Source: Amycolatopsis dendrobii
GTDB taxonomy: Bacteria > Actinomycetota > Actinomycetes > Mycobacteriales > Pseudonocardiaceae
Assembly: GCF_014145675.1 (NCBI RefSeq)
Contig: NZ_JACGZW010000008.1
Coordinates: 310,001-374,000, forward strand
Reading direction: 5' to 3'
DNA length: 64,000 nucleotides
A model generated the notes under the pieces. The model worked only from the letters and a program-made list of their open reading frames with translations, was not told where the DNA came from and made no database searches. Positions within the stretch are counted from its first letter, which is position 1. Every line of letters starts with the position of its first letter. A program made the position numbers and the translations under genes. Positions 50,632 to 58,178 of the stretch are shown piece by piece.

Positions 50632-51996
50632 GTGGCCGTGACCGATCCCGCCGACATCCGCCTGCTCGCCGCGCTCGCCGAGCTGGGCAAGGGGGCTGTG
50701 CACGAGCTGGCGGCGAAGGTCGGGATGGACCCGCGGGAGGTCGCGTACCGGCTGGTCGCGCTGTCCGGGAGCGGGTTGCCGCTGCTGGTCGGGGTCGAAA
50801 GCGACCCGAACGGTCTCCGCGCGGCGATCTCCGGGGCTCCGGCGTCGTGGCAGCGTCCGCAAGGCCCCGGGGGCGGGTATCCGGGCGGGCCCGGGTCGGC
50901 GCCGTTCCCCGCGGCCGGGCAAAACCCGGGCAGCATGCCTGGACCGAACCCGGGCGGGATTCCCGGGCCGATGGCTTCCGGCCCGGGTGCGACGCCGGGC
51001 GCCATGCCCTCCGGCCCTGGCCCGATGAACAGCCCGGCGTCGGCGGGAGTCCCGGTTCGAGGCGGAACGTCGGGCGCGCAAGGCTCCGGGATGCCAGGCG
51101 CCTCCGGCCCGCACCCGCCCGGACCGAACGGGGTCCCCGGTCCCGATTCACCCGGGATGCCGGGACACTCCGGCCCTCATCCGCCGGGACAGCACGGAAT
51201 GCCCGGCCCCGGAACCTCCGGTGCGTACTCCCCTGGGCAAACCGGCCTGCCCGGCCCCGGGACCTCCGGCGCGTATCCCCCCGCACAGACCGGAATTCCG
51301 GGCCCCTCCGGCGGCTACGCGCCGGGGGTGTCCGGCGCGTACGCACCCGGACCGGCCGGGATTCCCGGGGTTTCGGGCGCGTATCCCCCTGGACCGAACG
51401 GGATTCCCGCCGGGCCGGGCGTCTCCGGCGCGTACAGCCCTGGGCAGCTGCCGCCCGCCGGCCCGAGCGTCCACAATGGACCGTACCCGGCCCCGGATCC
51501 GGTCGTCAGCACGTGGGGCGTTCCGCAGACCGCGTCCTGGGCCCGCGGCGACGAACCCCGGCCCGCCGCGGCGCCGGCCAAGCAGGGGCGGATCGGCGAG
51601 ACGATGCAGTCGCAGGGGCTCGAAGGGGAACAGCTTTCCGTGCAACTGCTGGAGGTCCAGGATCCCGCCGACTTCCTCTTCGGCGCGGCGGGCTACCGGC
51701 TCGAGGACGGCGAGCGCGCGGTCGTCGTGCACACCGAGATCACCAATCGCGGGCCGATCCCGTTCGCGTCGCTGCCCGACAACTACCTGGAACTCGTCAC
51801 CGACAGCGGCGAGACCATCGCGAAGGCCCCGGTTTCGCTGACCTCCCGGCCGCCGCACAAGATCGGCGTGCAGCCGGGCGAGACGCTCGGCGGGCACACC
51901 GTCTACGTGCTTCCCACCGCGACCCGCGTGGTCTCGGTGCGCTGGAGCCCCCGGCCCGAGCCAGACGAGCGCACCTTGACCTGGGCCGTCGGCTAG
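50632..51996 (+). CDS. Winged-helix protein with collagen-like Gly-Pro linker and Ig-like C-terminus
   Basis: A 454-residue three-part protein. Residues 1 to about 60 are a helix-turn-helix fold (DIRLLAALAELGKGAVHELAAKVGMDPREVAYRLVAL) like AsnC/Lrp or MarR. Residues about 70-310 are a Gly/Pro-rich spacer with GPxG, SGAY and PGPNGIPG phrases in imperfect repeats. The C-terminal 130 residues (LSVQLLEVQDPADFLFGAAGYRLEDGERAVVVHTEITN) form a beta-sandwich like the DUF4352 family. No signal peptide or TM. GTG start with TAGCGT 7 bases before, so probably leaderless. Followed by 46-bp element E. Function unknown. Confidence 0.75.
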   Translation: MAVTDPADIRLLAALAELGKGAVHELAAKVGMDPREVAYRLVALSGSGLPLLVGVESDPNGLRAAISGAPASWQRPQGPGGGYPGGPGSAPFPAAGQNPGSMPGPNPGGIPGPMASGPGATPGAMPSGPGPMNSPASAGVPVRGGTSGAQGSGMPGASGPHPPGPNGVPGPDSPGMPGHSGPHPPGQHGMPGPGTSGAYSPGQTGLPGPGTSGAYPPAQTGIPGPSGGYAPGVSGAYAPGPAGIPGVSGAYPPGPNGIPAGPGVSGAYSPGQLPPAGPSVHNGPYPAPDPVVSTWGVPQTASWARGDEPRPAAAPAKQGRIGETMQSQGLEGEQLSVQLLEVQDPADFLFGAAGYRLEDGERAVVVHTEITNRGPIPFASLPDNYLELVTDSGETIAKAPVSLTSRPPHKIGVQPGETLGGHTVYVLPTATRVVSVRWSPRPEPDERTLTWAVG

Positions 51997-52000
51997 CCGG

Positions 52001-52046
52001 CTCGTGAGGGTTCATGCCGGTTGGAACCGGCAAAAACACTCACGAG
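52001..52046. repeat. 46-bp dispersed palindromic element, copy E
   Basis: Between the convergent 50632 gene and rluD. Ends are CTCGTGAG and CTCACGAG; the central stem TGCCGGTT (52015-52022) / AACCGGCA (52025-52032) is perfect with a 2-nt loop. Likely bidirectional terminator. Confidence 0.8.
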
Positions 52047-52050
52047 GCCA

Positions 52051-52977
52051 CTAGTTCCCGTCGCGCAGGATCTCCAGCGCACTCGCCAGATCGTCGGGGT
52101 ACTCCGCCTCGAACTCCACCCACCGGCCGTCCGCGGGATGCGCGAAACCGAGCGTCCGCGCGTGCAGCCACTGCCGCGTCAGGCCGAGTTTCCTGGCCAG
52201 CACCGGGTCCGCCCCGTAGGTCAGGTCGCCCGCGCACGGGTGGCGCAGCGCGGAGAAGTGCACGCGGATCTGGTGCGTGCGGCCGGTTTCCAGCTTCACG
52301 TGCGCCAGCGAAGCCGCCCGGAACGCCTCGACTACCTCGTAGTGCGTGACGCTCGGCCGTCCGCCCGCGACGACCGCGAACTTGTAGTCGTGCCGCGGAT
52401 GGCGGTCGATCGGAGCGTCGATGGTGCCGCGCGTCGGATCCGGGTGGCCCTGCACGACAGCGTGGTAGCCCTTGTCGACGGTCCGTTCCTTGAACGCCCG
52501 CTTCAGCACGGTGTACGCGTGTTCGCTCTTCGCCACCACCATCACCCCGGTGGTGCCCGCGTCGAGGCGGTGCACGACGCCCTGTCGTTCGGCCGCGCCG
52601 GAGGTCGAGATGCGCAGCCCGGCCGCGGCGAGGCCGCCGACGACCGTCGGGCCGGTCCAGCCGGGACTGGGGTGCACGGCGACGCCGACCGGTTTCGAAA
52701 TCACCACGATGTCGTCGTCATCGTGCAGGATCTTCATGCCTTCGACCGGCTCCGCGACGATTTCCGCCGGACGTTCCGGTTCCGGCAGCGTCACCTCCAG
52801 CAGTCCGCCCGCGGCCAGCCGGTCCGATTTGCCCGCCGGACGGCCGTCGAGGAGCACGTCGCCCGCCGCGGCGAGGTCCGCGACCGCGGTGCGGGACAGG
52901 CCGAGCAGTTTGGCGAGGCCGGCGTCGACGCGCATCCCGTCGAGCCCGTCGGGGACGGGCAGCATGCGCGCGCTCAC
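52051..52977 (-). CDS. rluD: 23S rRNA pseudouridine synthase RluD-type
   Basis: A 308-residue RluA/RluD-family pseudouridine synthase with an N-terminal S4 RNA-binding domain (MRVDAGLAKLLGLSRTAVADLAAAGDVLLDG) and the catalytic motif HRLDAGTTG (Asp139). It isomerises uridines in 23S rRNA. GTG at 52977 overlaps the lspA stop (GTGA), the conserved actinobacterial lspA-rluD arrangement. ATG at 52965 is an alternative start. Confidence 0.94.
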   Translation of the reverse strand: MSARMLPVPDGLDGMRVDAGLAKLLGLSRTAVADLAAAGDVLLDGRPAGKSDRLAAGGLLEVTLPEPERPAEIVAEPVEGMKILHDDDDIVVISKPVGVAVHPSPGWTGPTVVGGLAAAGLRISTSGAAERQGVVHRLDAGTTGVMVVAKSEHAYTVLKRAFKERTVDKGYHAVVQGHPDPTRGTIDAPIDRHPRHDYKFAVVAGGRPSVTHYEVVEAFRAASLAHVKLETGRTHQIRVHFSALRHPCAGDLTYGADPVLARKLGLTRQWLHARTLGFAHPADGRWVEFEAEYPDDLASALEILRDGN

Positions 52978-53582
52978 TCGGATTCCTTCTTCTTGCCGCG
53001 GGTGGAGGTGCCGTCGTAGTCCTTGCCGAGCAGGGACAGCAGCACGATCAGCGCGCCGCCGACGCAGATCGCGGAGTCGGCGATGTTGAAGATCGCGAAG
53101 CCCTGGCCGTTGGGCGCGAACGCGGAGATGAAGTCGACGACGTGGCCGCGCAGCGGTCCCGGCTCGCGGAAGAACCGGTCGGTCAGGTTGCCGAGCGCGC
53201 CGGCGAGCACGAGCCCGAGGCCGATCGCCCAGCCGACCGAGCGCAGCCTGCGCGAGATCCACACGATCGCGATCACGACGCCGATCGCGACCAGCGCGAG
53301 CACCCACGTCATGCCGGTCGCCATCGAGAACGCGGCTCCCGGGTTGCGGATGACCTGCAAGTAGATCAGCCCGCCGAGGATCGGCTTCGGCTCCTTGCCC
53401 TCGAGGTTGGCGACGACGAGGTTCTTCGTGATCAGGTCGATCGCCCACAGCAGCGCCGCGACCGCGAACACCACCCAGACGCGCCGCTTGGGCAGCGGCA
53501 CGGCGTCCTCGGCAGCCTCCCGCTCAGGCGGTTCCGCAGACGGCTCGACCTCGGATTCGGACGGCGAAGGATCGGTGCTCAC
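52974..53582 (-). CDS. lspA: Lipoprotein signal peptidase II
   Basis: A 202-residue SPase II: four transmembrane helices after a charged acidic N-terminal tail (about 1-32), with the catalytic Asp pair in NLTDRFF (Asp135) and FNIADSAI (Asp169). It cleaves signal peptides before the lipobox Cys of lipoproteins such as those encoded at 19633 and 32030. GTG at 53582 is chosen from the GGGGGTGTGAGC context. Co-translated with rluD. Confidence 0.95.
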   Translation of the reverse strand: MSTDPSPSESEVEPSAEPPEREAAEDAVPLPKRRVWVVFAVAALLWAIDLITKNLVVANLEGKEPKPILGGLIYLQVIRNPGAAFSMATGMTWVLALVAIGVVIAIVWISRRLRSVGWAIGLGLVLAGALGNLTDRFFREPGPLRGHVVDFISAFAPNGQGFAIFNIADSAICVGGALIVLLSLLGKDYDGTSTRGKKKESE

Positions 53583-53670
53583 ACCCCCATTGTCCACAAC
53601 CGCGCCCGAGCAGGTCACAGCGGCCGAATTCAGTCGCCCCGCACGCCCCTCGCCCGCCATCATCGGCTCC

Positions 53671-54063
53671 GTGCCCGCCGACATCCCCAGCCCCGCCGCG
53701 GCCGCGGCCTGGATCGCCCTCGACCTCTCTCCCACCGACGACCTCCCGCTCTGGGCAGCCCACTGGCTGGCCGACGGCGAGGACGGCGAGCACCTGCGCC
53801 GTCTGGCGGGCCTGTCCCGCACCGAACCGCGGGAGATCCACGACGTGCAGGAGGCGGCCTTGGCCGACTGCCGCACTCCCATTCCCGCGGTGGCCGACGC
53901 GGCTGACGCCGCGTTCACCCATCTGGCCCGGCTGTTGCTCAACGGCCAGCTCAGCGAACGCGGCCTGCTGAACGACCTGCACGCGATCATCTTCCGCACT
54001 GTGTTTAATGGCGTCGGCTCCGCCGCCGCGGCGGGATCGCCCTTAAGCCGACGTTTGGGCTGA
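53671..54063 (+). CDS. Small helical hypothetical protein
   Basis: A 130-residue Ala/Leu-rich helical protein with no domain I recognise; DLPLWAAHWLADGEDGEHLRRLAGLS and IHDVQEAALADCRTPIPAVADAADAAF are its main helical segments. GTG at 53671 has CATCAT seven bases before it, consistent with a leaderless start. Its last residues are encoded by the left arm of a large inverted repeat. Confidence 0.6.
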   Translation: MPADIPSPAAAAAWIALDLSPTDDLPLWAAHWLADGEDGEHLRRLAGLSRTEPREIHDVQEAALADCRTPIPAVADAADAAFTHLARLLLNGQLSERGLLNDLHAIIFRTVFNGVGSAAAAGSPLSRRLG

Positions 54064-54123
54064 GCGACGCGAGGGGCCTTCGGCCTGTCACGCCGCTCAG
54101 CCCAAACGTCGGCGCGATCCCGC
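54031..54123. repeat. Large composite inverted repeat (stem-loop)
   Basis: Inner stem: a perfect 19-bp pair 54048-54066 / 54094-54112. Outer stem: GCGGGATCGC (54031-54040) / GCGATCCCGC (54114-54123). The loop itself holds AGGGGCC-TTC-GGCCTG. It spans the end of the small hypothetical gene, whose TGA is 54061-54063, and lies before the convergent aminotransferase gene. A bidirectional terminator, or a mobile palindromic unit. Confidence 0.75.
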
Positions 54124-54170
54124 GTTGTGGTCAAGTTTCCTGCCGCGCCAGGCCCAGCACCCCCGCGCCG

Positions 54171-55502
54171 TCAGGCGCAGAACGGCGGCAGCTCCCGCGT
54201 GTCCCCGACCGGCGCCCACCGCCCGTCCACCTTCGCGTACTCCCACCGGGCTCCCCGGGCCACGATCTGCCGCAGCGCGAGCACCAACCGGTCCACGTGC
54301 TCTTCGGTGCTCCCCAGCCCGAGGCTCACCCGAACCGCCTGCTGGCCCTCGCTCCCGGCTTCACGGATCAACCGCCGGGCGGCCACGTGCGCGCAAAACG
54401 CCCCGTCCCGCACGCCGATCCCGTACTCAGCCGACAGCACCGCGGCCAGCCAGCCCGGCTCGAAGCCGTCGACCACGAAGCTCACCGTGCCGACCCGGTC
54501 CACCGGCGCGTCAAAGAACCGCAGCTCGGCAAATCCGGGCAAGCCCTCGAGCCCCTTGCGGAGCCGCTCCAGCAACGCAGCCTCGTGCGAACCCACGGCA
54601 TCCCACTGAGCCGCCAGCTGCTCGCACGCCACCCCAAGCGCATACACGCCAACGGTATTCGGCGACCCGGCCTCGTGCCGCTCCTCGCCGCTGTTCCACA
54701 CCACGGCTTCCTCGGTCACCAGCTTCGTAGCGCCGCCACCGGCCAGGTACGGCTCCGCGGCACGCAGCCAGTCGCTGCGGCCGATCAGCGCGCCAGCCCC
54801 GAACGGGGCGTAGAGCTTGTGCCCGGACAGCGCGACGTAGTCGACATCCAGCTCCCGCAACGAAATCCGCCGATGCGGAGCGAGCTGCGCGGCATCCAGG
54901 GCCACCCGGGCGCCGTGTTTCCGGGCCACCGCGGCGATCTCGGCGACCGGCAGCAGTTCGCCAGTCACATTGGAGGCACCAGCGACGACCACCAATCGCG
55001 GCCCCTGCGGGCATTCCGCCAGCGCTTCGTCCACAACGGACACCGCGGCGAGCCGGGTCCGCGGCAACTGCACGCGCCGGACGTTCGGACCCCGCCACGG
55101 CAGCAGCGCCGCGTGGTGCTCACTGTCGAACACGACCACGGAAGTCTTGCGCGGCAACGCCTTCGCCAGCAGGTTGAACGCGTCAGTGGTGTTGCGCGTG
55201 AAGATCACCGAGTCGCCGGTGCGCGCGTCCACGAACCGGCGCAACACGTCCCGGGTCCGTTCGTACAGCCGCGTCGAGACCTGCGAAGCGAAGCCCGCGC
55301 CGCGATGCACGCTGGCATACCAGGGAAGGAACTCGTCGACCGCCGTGTGCACCGCGTCCAGACACGGCGCGCTCGCCGCGTGGTCGAGGTTGGCGTAGCC
55401 GATGTCGCCGCCGGTCACCAGCGGGACCCGCAGCGTCGCACCAGCGACAGCGGGAACAGCAGCGACAACAGTTTCCGTGGACCGGTCGAGTGCGAGAGTC
55501 AT
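54171..55502 (-). CDS. Class V PLP aminotransferase / cysteine desulfurase-like
   Basis: A 443-residue PLP enzyme of aminotransferase class V. The Schiff-base Lys lies in LSGHKLYAPFGAG; NLDHAASAP, the substrate Arg/His segments and GSPNTVGVYALG are characteristic of the cysteine desulfurase/selenocysteine lyase group. A SAM-IV riboswitch in the leader of this gene strongly suggests a part in sulfur amino acid metabolism rather than Fe-S cluster assembly. It is not of standard IscS type, since no long active-site Cys loop is visible. The GAGGAGG SD sits in a CGCC/GGCG hairpin. Confidence 0.88.
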   Translation of the reverse strand: MTLALDRSTETVVAAVPAVAGATLRVPLVTGGDIGYANLDHAASAPCLDAVHTAVDEFLPWYASVHRGAGFASQVSTRLYERTRDVLRRFVDARTGDSVIFTRNTTDAFNLLAKALPRKTSVVVFDSEHHAALLPWRGPNVRRVQLPRTRLAAVSVVDEALAECPQGPRLVVVAGASNVTGELLPVAEIAAVARKHGARVALDAAQLAPHRRISLRELDVDYVALSGHKLYAPFGAGALIGRSDWLRAAEPYLAGGGATKLVTEEAVVWNSGEERHEAGSPNTVGVYALGVACEQLAAQWDAVGSHEAALLERLRKGLEGLPGFAELRFFDAPVDRVGTVSFVVDGFEPGWLAAVLSAEYGIGVRDGAFCAHVAARRLIREAGSEGQQAVRVSLGLGSTEEHVDRLVLALRQIVARGARWEYAKVDGRWAPVGDTRELPPFCA

Positions 55503-55542
55503 GACGGCGCCTCCTCGGCGTTCCGGGGGACCCCCGGCGAGG

Positions 55543-55660
55543 GGCCCGCGCTTGCCCGCCGCGCTGCGCGACCGGCCTGGTCCTCACCCGGGGCACCCCA
55601 CCGCGGTAGGAGGGTTGCCGGCCAGCAAGCCGGGGCTTCGCGCTGGCACTCATGACCTGA
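55543..55660 (-). promoter_or_regulatory. SAM-IV riboswitch
   Basis: The minus-strand leader of the aminotransferase gene contains, in order, the conserved SAM-IV landmarks GGTCATGAGTGCCAGCG, AAGCCCCGGCTTGCTGGCC, GGCAACCCTCC, CCGCGGTGGGGTGCCCCGGG and, after a variable stem, GGGCAAGCGCGG. This matches the actinobacterial SAM-IV aptamer as I know it (Rfam RF00634 family). A following CGCCGAGGAGGCG hairpin can mask the ribosome-binding site, so SAM binding would lower translation. A TATCGT -10-like box lies just upstream (near 55672). Confidence 0.85.
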
Positions 55661-55753
55661 ACCCGACGATAGCGGAAAACTCGCGCGGGAAACCAGACCC
55701 GTCCCGTGATCTGAGACGGCAGTCACAAGTAGTGTCCACAAAGGACAGAAGGA

Positions 55754-57232
55754 TCAGGCCCCGGACTCCCCGTGCCAGCGGGCGAGGCGGCCGGCCCGGT
55801 CGACGGCCCGGATGCGCCGTTCGGTCGCGTCGCGGTCGGCGGCGGTCGTGACCACCAGAAGCTGGTCCTCGACCTGCAATCGGCTCGTTTTCTGCGGGGT
55901 GAAGCCCGTCCCGCCGCGGACCACGAGGCTGACCGTCGCCCCGGCGGGCAGCCGCAGCTCGGACAGGTACACGCCGTGCAGCTTCGACCCCTTCTGGATG
56001 CGCACCTGCAGCAGTTCCGCGCCGAGTTCGTCGAGCGGCGCGGCGTCGACCTCGATCTCGTGCGCCTCCGTCGCCTTCGCCAGCCCGAGGATCCGCGCGA
56101 GCGGGCTGAGCGTCGCGCCCTGCAGCACGGTGAGCACGATGACGAGCACGAAAACCGCGTCCACGAGCCGTTGCGCGCCGGGCACGCCTTCCGACAGCGG
56201 GATCATCGCGAGCACGATTGGCACCGCACCGCGCAGGCCCGCCCAGGAGAGGAACGTCTGCTCCCGCCACGGCAAGCGGAACGGCAGCAGCGACAGGACC
56301 ACCGAGAGCGGCCGGGCGAGCAGCAGCACCACCGCGCCCGCGACGAGGCCCGGGACGAGCGCTTCGAGCAGCCGGGTCGGCGACGCGAAGAGGCCGAGCA
56401 GCACGAACAGCCCGATCTGCGCGAGCCAGCCGAGTCCTTCGGCGAACGACAAGGTGTCCGACCGGTGCGGCAGCTTGGAATTCCCCAGTACCAGACCGGC
56501 GACGTAAGTGGCGAGCAGGCCGGACGCGTGCGCCAGCTGGCCCGAGGAGTACGCGAGCACGCACACCGCGACCGTGGCGAGCGGGTACAGGCCGGTCGCC
56601 GGGAGCGCGGCCCGGCGCAGCGCCTGCGCGCCCAGCCAGCCGAACGCGAGGCCGAGCGCGAGGCCGGTGAGCAGTTCGTAGACCACCAGCAGCGGCAGCG
56701 ACCAGTCGACCGCCTCGCCGGACGCGAGCACGACGACCGCGATGTAGGCGGGCGCGTCGTTGATGCCGGATTCCAGTTCCAGCGCGCCGACGAGCCGTTT
56801 GCCGACGCCGGCGCTGCGCAGCACGGAGAACACCGCCGCGGCGTCGGTGGACGCGAGGACCGCGCCCCACAGCAGGGAAAGCCGCCAGTCGAGGCCGAGC
56901 AGCCAGTGCAATGCCGCGCCGGTGACCGCGATGCTGATCACCACGGCCACTGTGGACAGCAGGATTCCGGGCCCCAGCGAGGGTTTCACCGCGGACCAGC
57001 GCGTGGTGAGCCCGCCCTCGGTGAGGATCAGGACGAGCGCGGCGAGCCCGAGGGACTGGGTGAGCGCCGGATTGTCGAAGCGGATGCCGAACCCGGCCTC
57101 GCCGAGCACGACGCCGATCCCGAGATACAGCAGCAGCGACGGGAATCCGAGCCGGATGGACACGCGCACCGCGACGACCGAGACGACCAGAACCAGCGCT
57201 CCGACGCCCAGCACCATGGGAAGCTCGTCCAC
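55754..57232 (-). CDS. NhaP2-type cation/proton antiporter
   Basis: A 492-residue CPA1-family Na+(K+)/H+ antiporter. About 12 transmembrane helices; the ion-site stretch is LASTDAAAVFSVLRSAG and LESGINDAPAYIA (ND motif with the conserved Asp). The cytoplasmic C-terminal third (from about 395) is a TrkA-C/RCK-C-type domain with SRLQVEDQLLVVT. It exchanges monovalent cations for protons across the membrane. The 13-mer at 56945 lies inside it. Confidence 0.93.
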   Translation of the reverse strand: MDELPMVLGVGALVLVVSVVAVRVSIRLGFPSLLLYLGIGVVLGEAGFGIRFDNPALTQSLGLAALVLILTEGGLTTRWSAVKPSLGPGILLSTVAVVISIAVTGAALHWLLGLDWRLSLLWGAVLASTDAAAVFSVLRSAGVGKRLVGALELESGINDAPAYIAVVVLASGEAVDWSLPLLVVYELLTGLALGLAFGWLGAQALRRAALPATGLYPLATVAVCVLAYSSGQLAHASGLLATYVAGLVLGNSKLPHRSDTLSFAEGLGWLAQIGLFVLLGLFASPTRLLEALVPGLVAGAVVLLLARPLSVVLSLLPFRLPWREQTFLSWAGLRGAVPIVLAMIPLSEGVPGAQRLVDAVFVLVIVLTVLQGATLSPLARILGLAKATEAHEIEVDAAPLDELGAELLQVRIQKGSKLHGVYLSELRLPAGATVSLVVRGGTGFTPQKTSRLQVEDQLLVVTTAADRDATERRIRAVDRAGRLARWHGESGA

Positions 57233-57331
57233 TCGCCCGCCTCCCTCCCGTCGCCCGCAGGCGTCCAGAATAGTGAGGCAGTGTCCGGTTCCCGAGCGCG
57301 CACCACCGGTCCGGGGGACCTCGCAGGTGTG

Positions 57332-58027
57332 TTACGACGCCTCGGCGGCACTCACCGTCGCGAGATCGACACCCAGCGCGGCGAACGGGCCCCTCGCGCC
57401 CGGCAGGACGCGGACCGCGCGCTGCTGGTCCCGCGTCAGCCAGCCCGCCTCGACCGCCCGCTCCAGCACCGCCGCCGGAACCGCGCCGGCGAGGTGCTCC
57501 CGCCGCTCTGTCCAATCCAGACAGTCGCGCAGCAGCGGCCGCCGCGGCCGATCCGGCACGGTGACGCCGAGACCGGCCAGGACGTCGCGTCCGGCGTCGG
57601 TGAGCGCGAGCCCGTCCGACACGTCGATCAGGCCCCGTTCGACCATCCCGTCCCGCAAAGCGACGCCGAGCGTCCCGGCCAAATGGTCGTAGCAACTGCG
57701 CGCGAACGACAACCGCTGCACCCGCAACGAAGTCCGCAGCCCGGACGGCCGTTTCAGTTCGGCATGCTGCGCCAAATGCTCGATCAGCTCCGCGACCCGC
57801 GGATTCGCCAGCCGCACGTACGCGTGCCGCCCCTGCTTCACCCGGGCGACGAACCCGGCCTCGGCCAGCCGTGTCACGTGCTCGCTCGCCGTCGAGACCG
57901 CGATCCGCGCCGCGGCGGCCAGTTCGCCCACCGTCCAGGCACGGCCGTCGAGCAGGGCGAGACACATAGTCGCGCGGCTCGGATCGGCGAGCACAGCGGC
58001 GACTTCGGCCAGTGCGACGGTTTCCAT
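57332..58027 (-). CDS. ArsR-family transcriptional regulator, long form
   Basis: A 231-residue regulator with an N-terminal ArsR/SmtB winged helix (ADPSRATMCLALLDGRAWTVGELAAAARIAVSTASEHVTRLAEAGF, to about 65; wing RVKQGRHAYVRLAN) and a C-terminal extension rich in Leu/Arg. The extension is not metal-site-like. ATG at 58027 is favoured because TACCGT lies 6 bases upstream (58039-58034), the leaderless pattern; the frame is open eight codons further. Confidence 0.87.
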   Translation of the reverse strand: METVALAEVAAVLADPSRATMCLALLDGRAWTVGELAAAARIAVSTASEHVTRLAEAGFVARVKQGRHAYVRLANPRVAELIEHLAQHAELKRPSGLRTSLRVQRLSFARSCYDHLAGTLGVALRDGMVERGLIDVSDGLALTDAGRDVLAGLGVTVPDRPRRPLLRDCLDWTERREHLAGAVPAAVLERAVEAGWLTRDQQRAVRVLPGARGPFAALGVDLATVSAAEAS

Positions 58028-58033
58028 GTCCCT

Positions 58034-58039
58034 ACGGTA
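58034..58039 (-). promoter_or_regulatory. -10-like TACCGT before the ArsR start
   Basis: TACCGT on the minus strand, then AGGGAC, then ATG (58027). The TACCGT then six-base gap then start codon matches the leaderless arrangement seen elsewhere in the window. Confidence 0.45.
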
Positions 58040-58129
58040 GAACGGCGACACTTCGGCCGCGGCCGAACTGACGTTTGCTCAGCAGCCGTGGCGTGCGCCC
58101 CCGCCGCACACCCGGGCTCCTGGAGGCGG

Positions 58130-58175
58130 CTCGTGAGTGCTGATCGCGGTAAGAACCGTGATCAGCACTCACGAG
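58130..58175. repeat. 46-bp dispersed palindromic element, copy F
   Basis: Arms 58130-58150 and 58155-58175 are complementary over 21 bp with one G-T wobble and a 4-nt loop. It ends 3 bp after the stop of the minus-strand penicillin-binding protein, as a terminator of that gene would. Confidence 0.82.
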
Positions 58176-58178
58176 CCC

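Noticed and set aside
47482..51114. 1210-codon minus-strand frame across the DUF885 gene
   Set aside because: Arg/Pro-rich shadow in another frame; the in-frame DUF885 motifs are far stronger.
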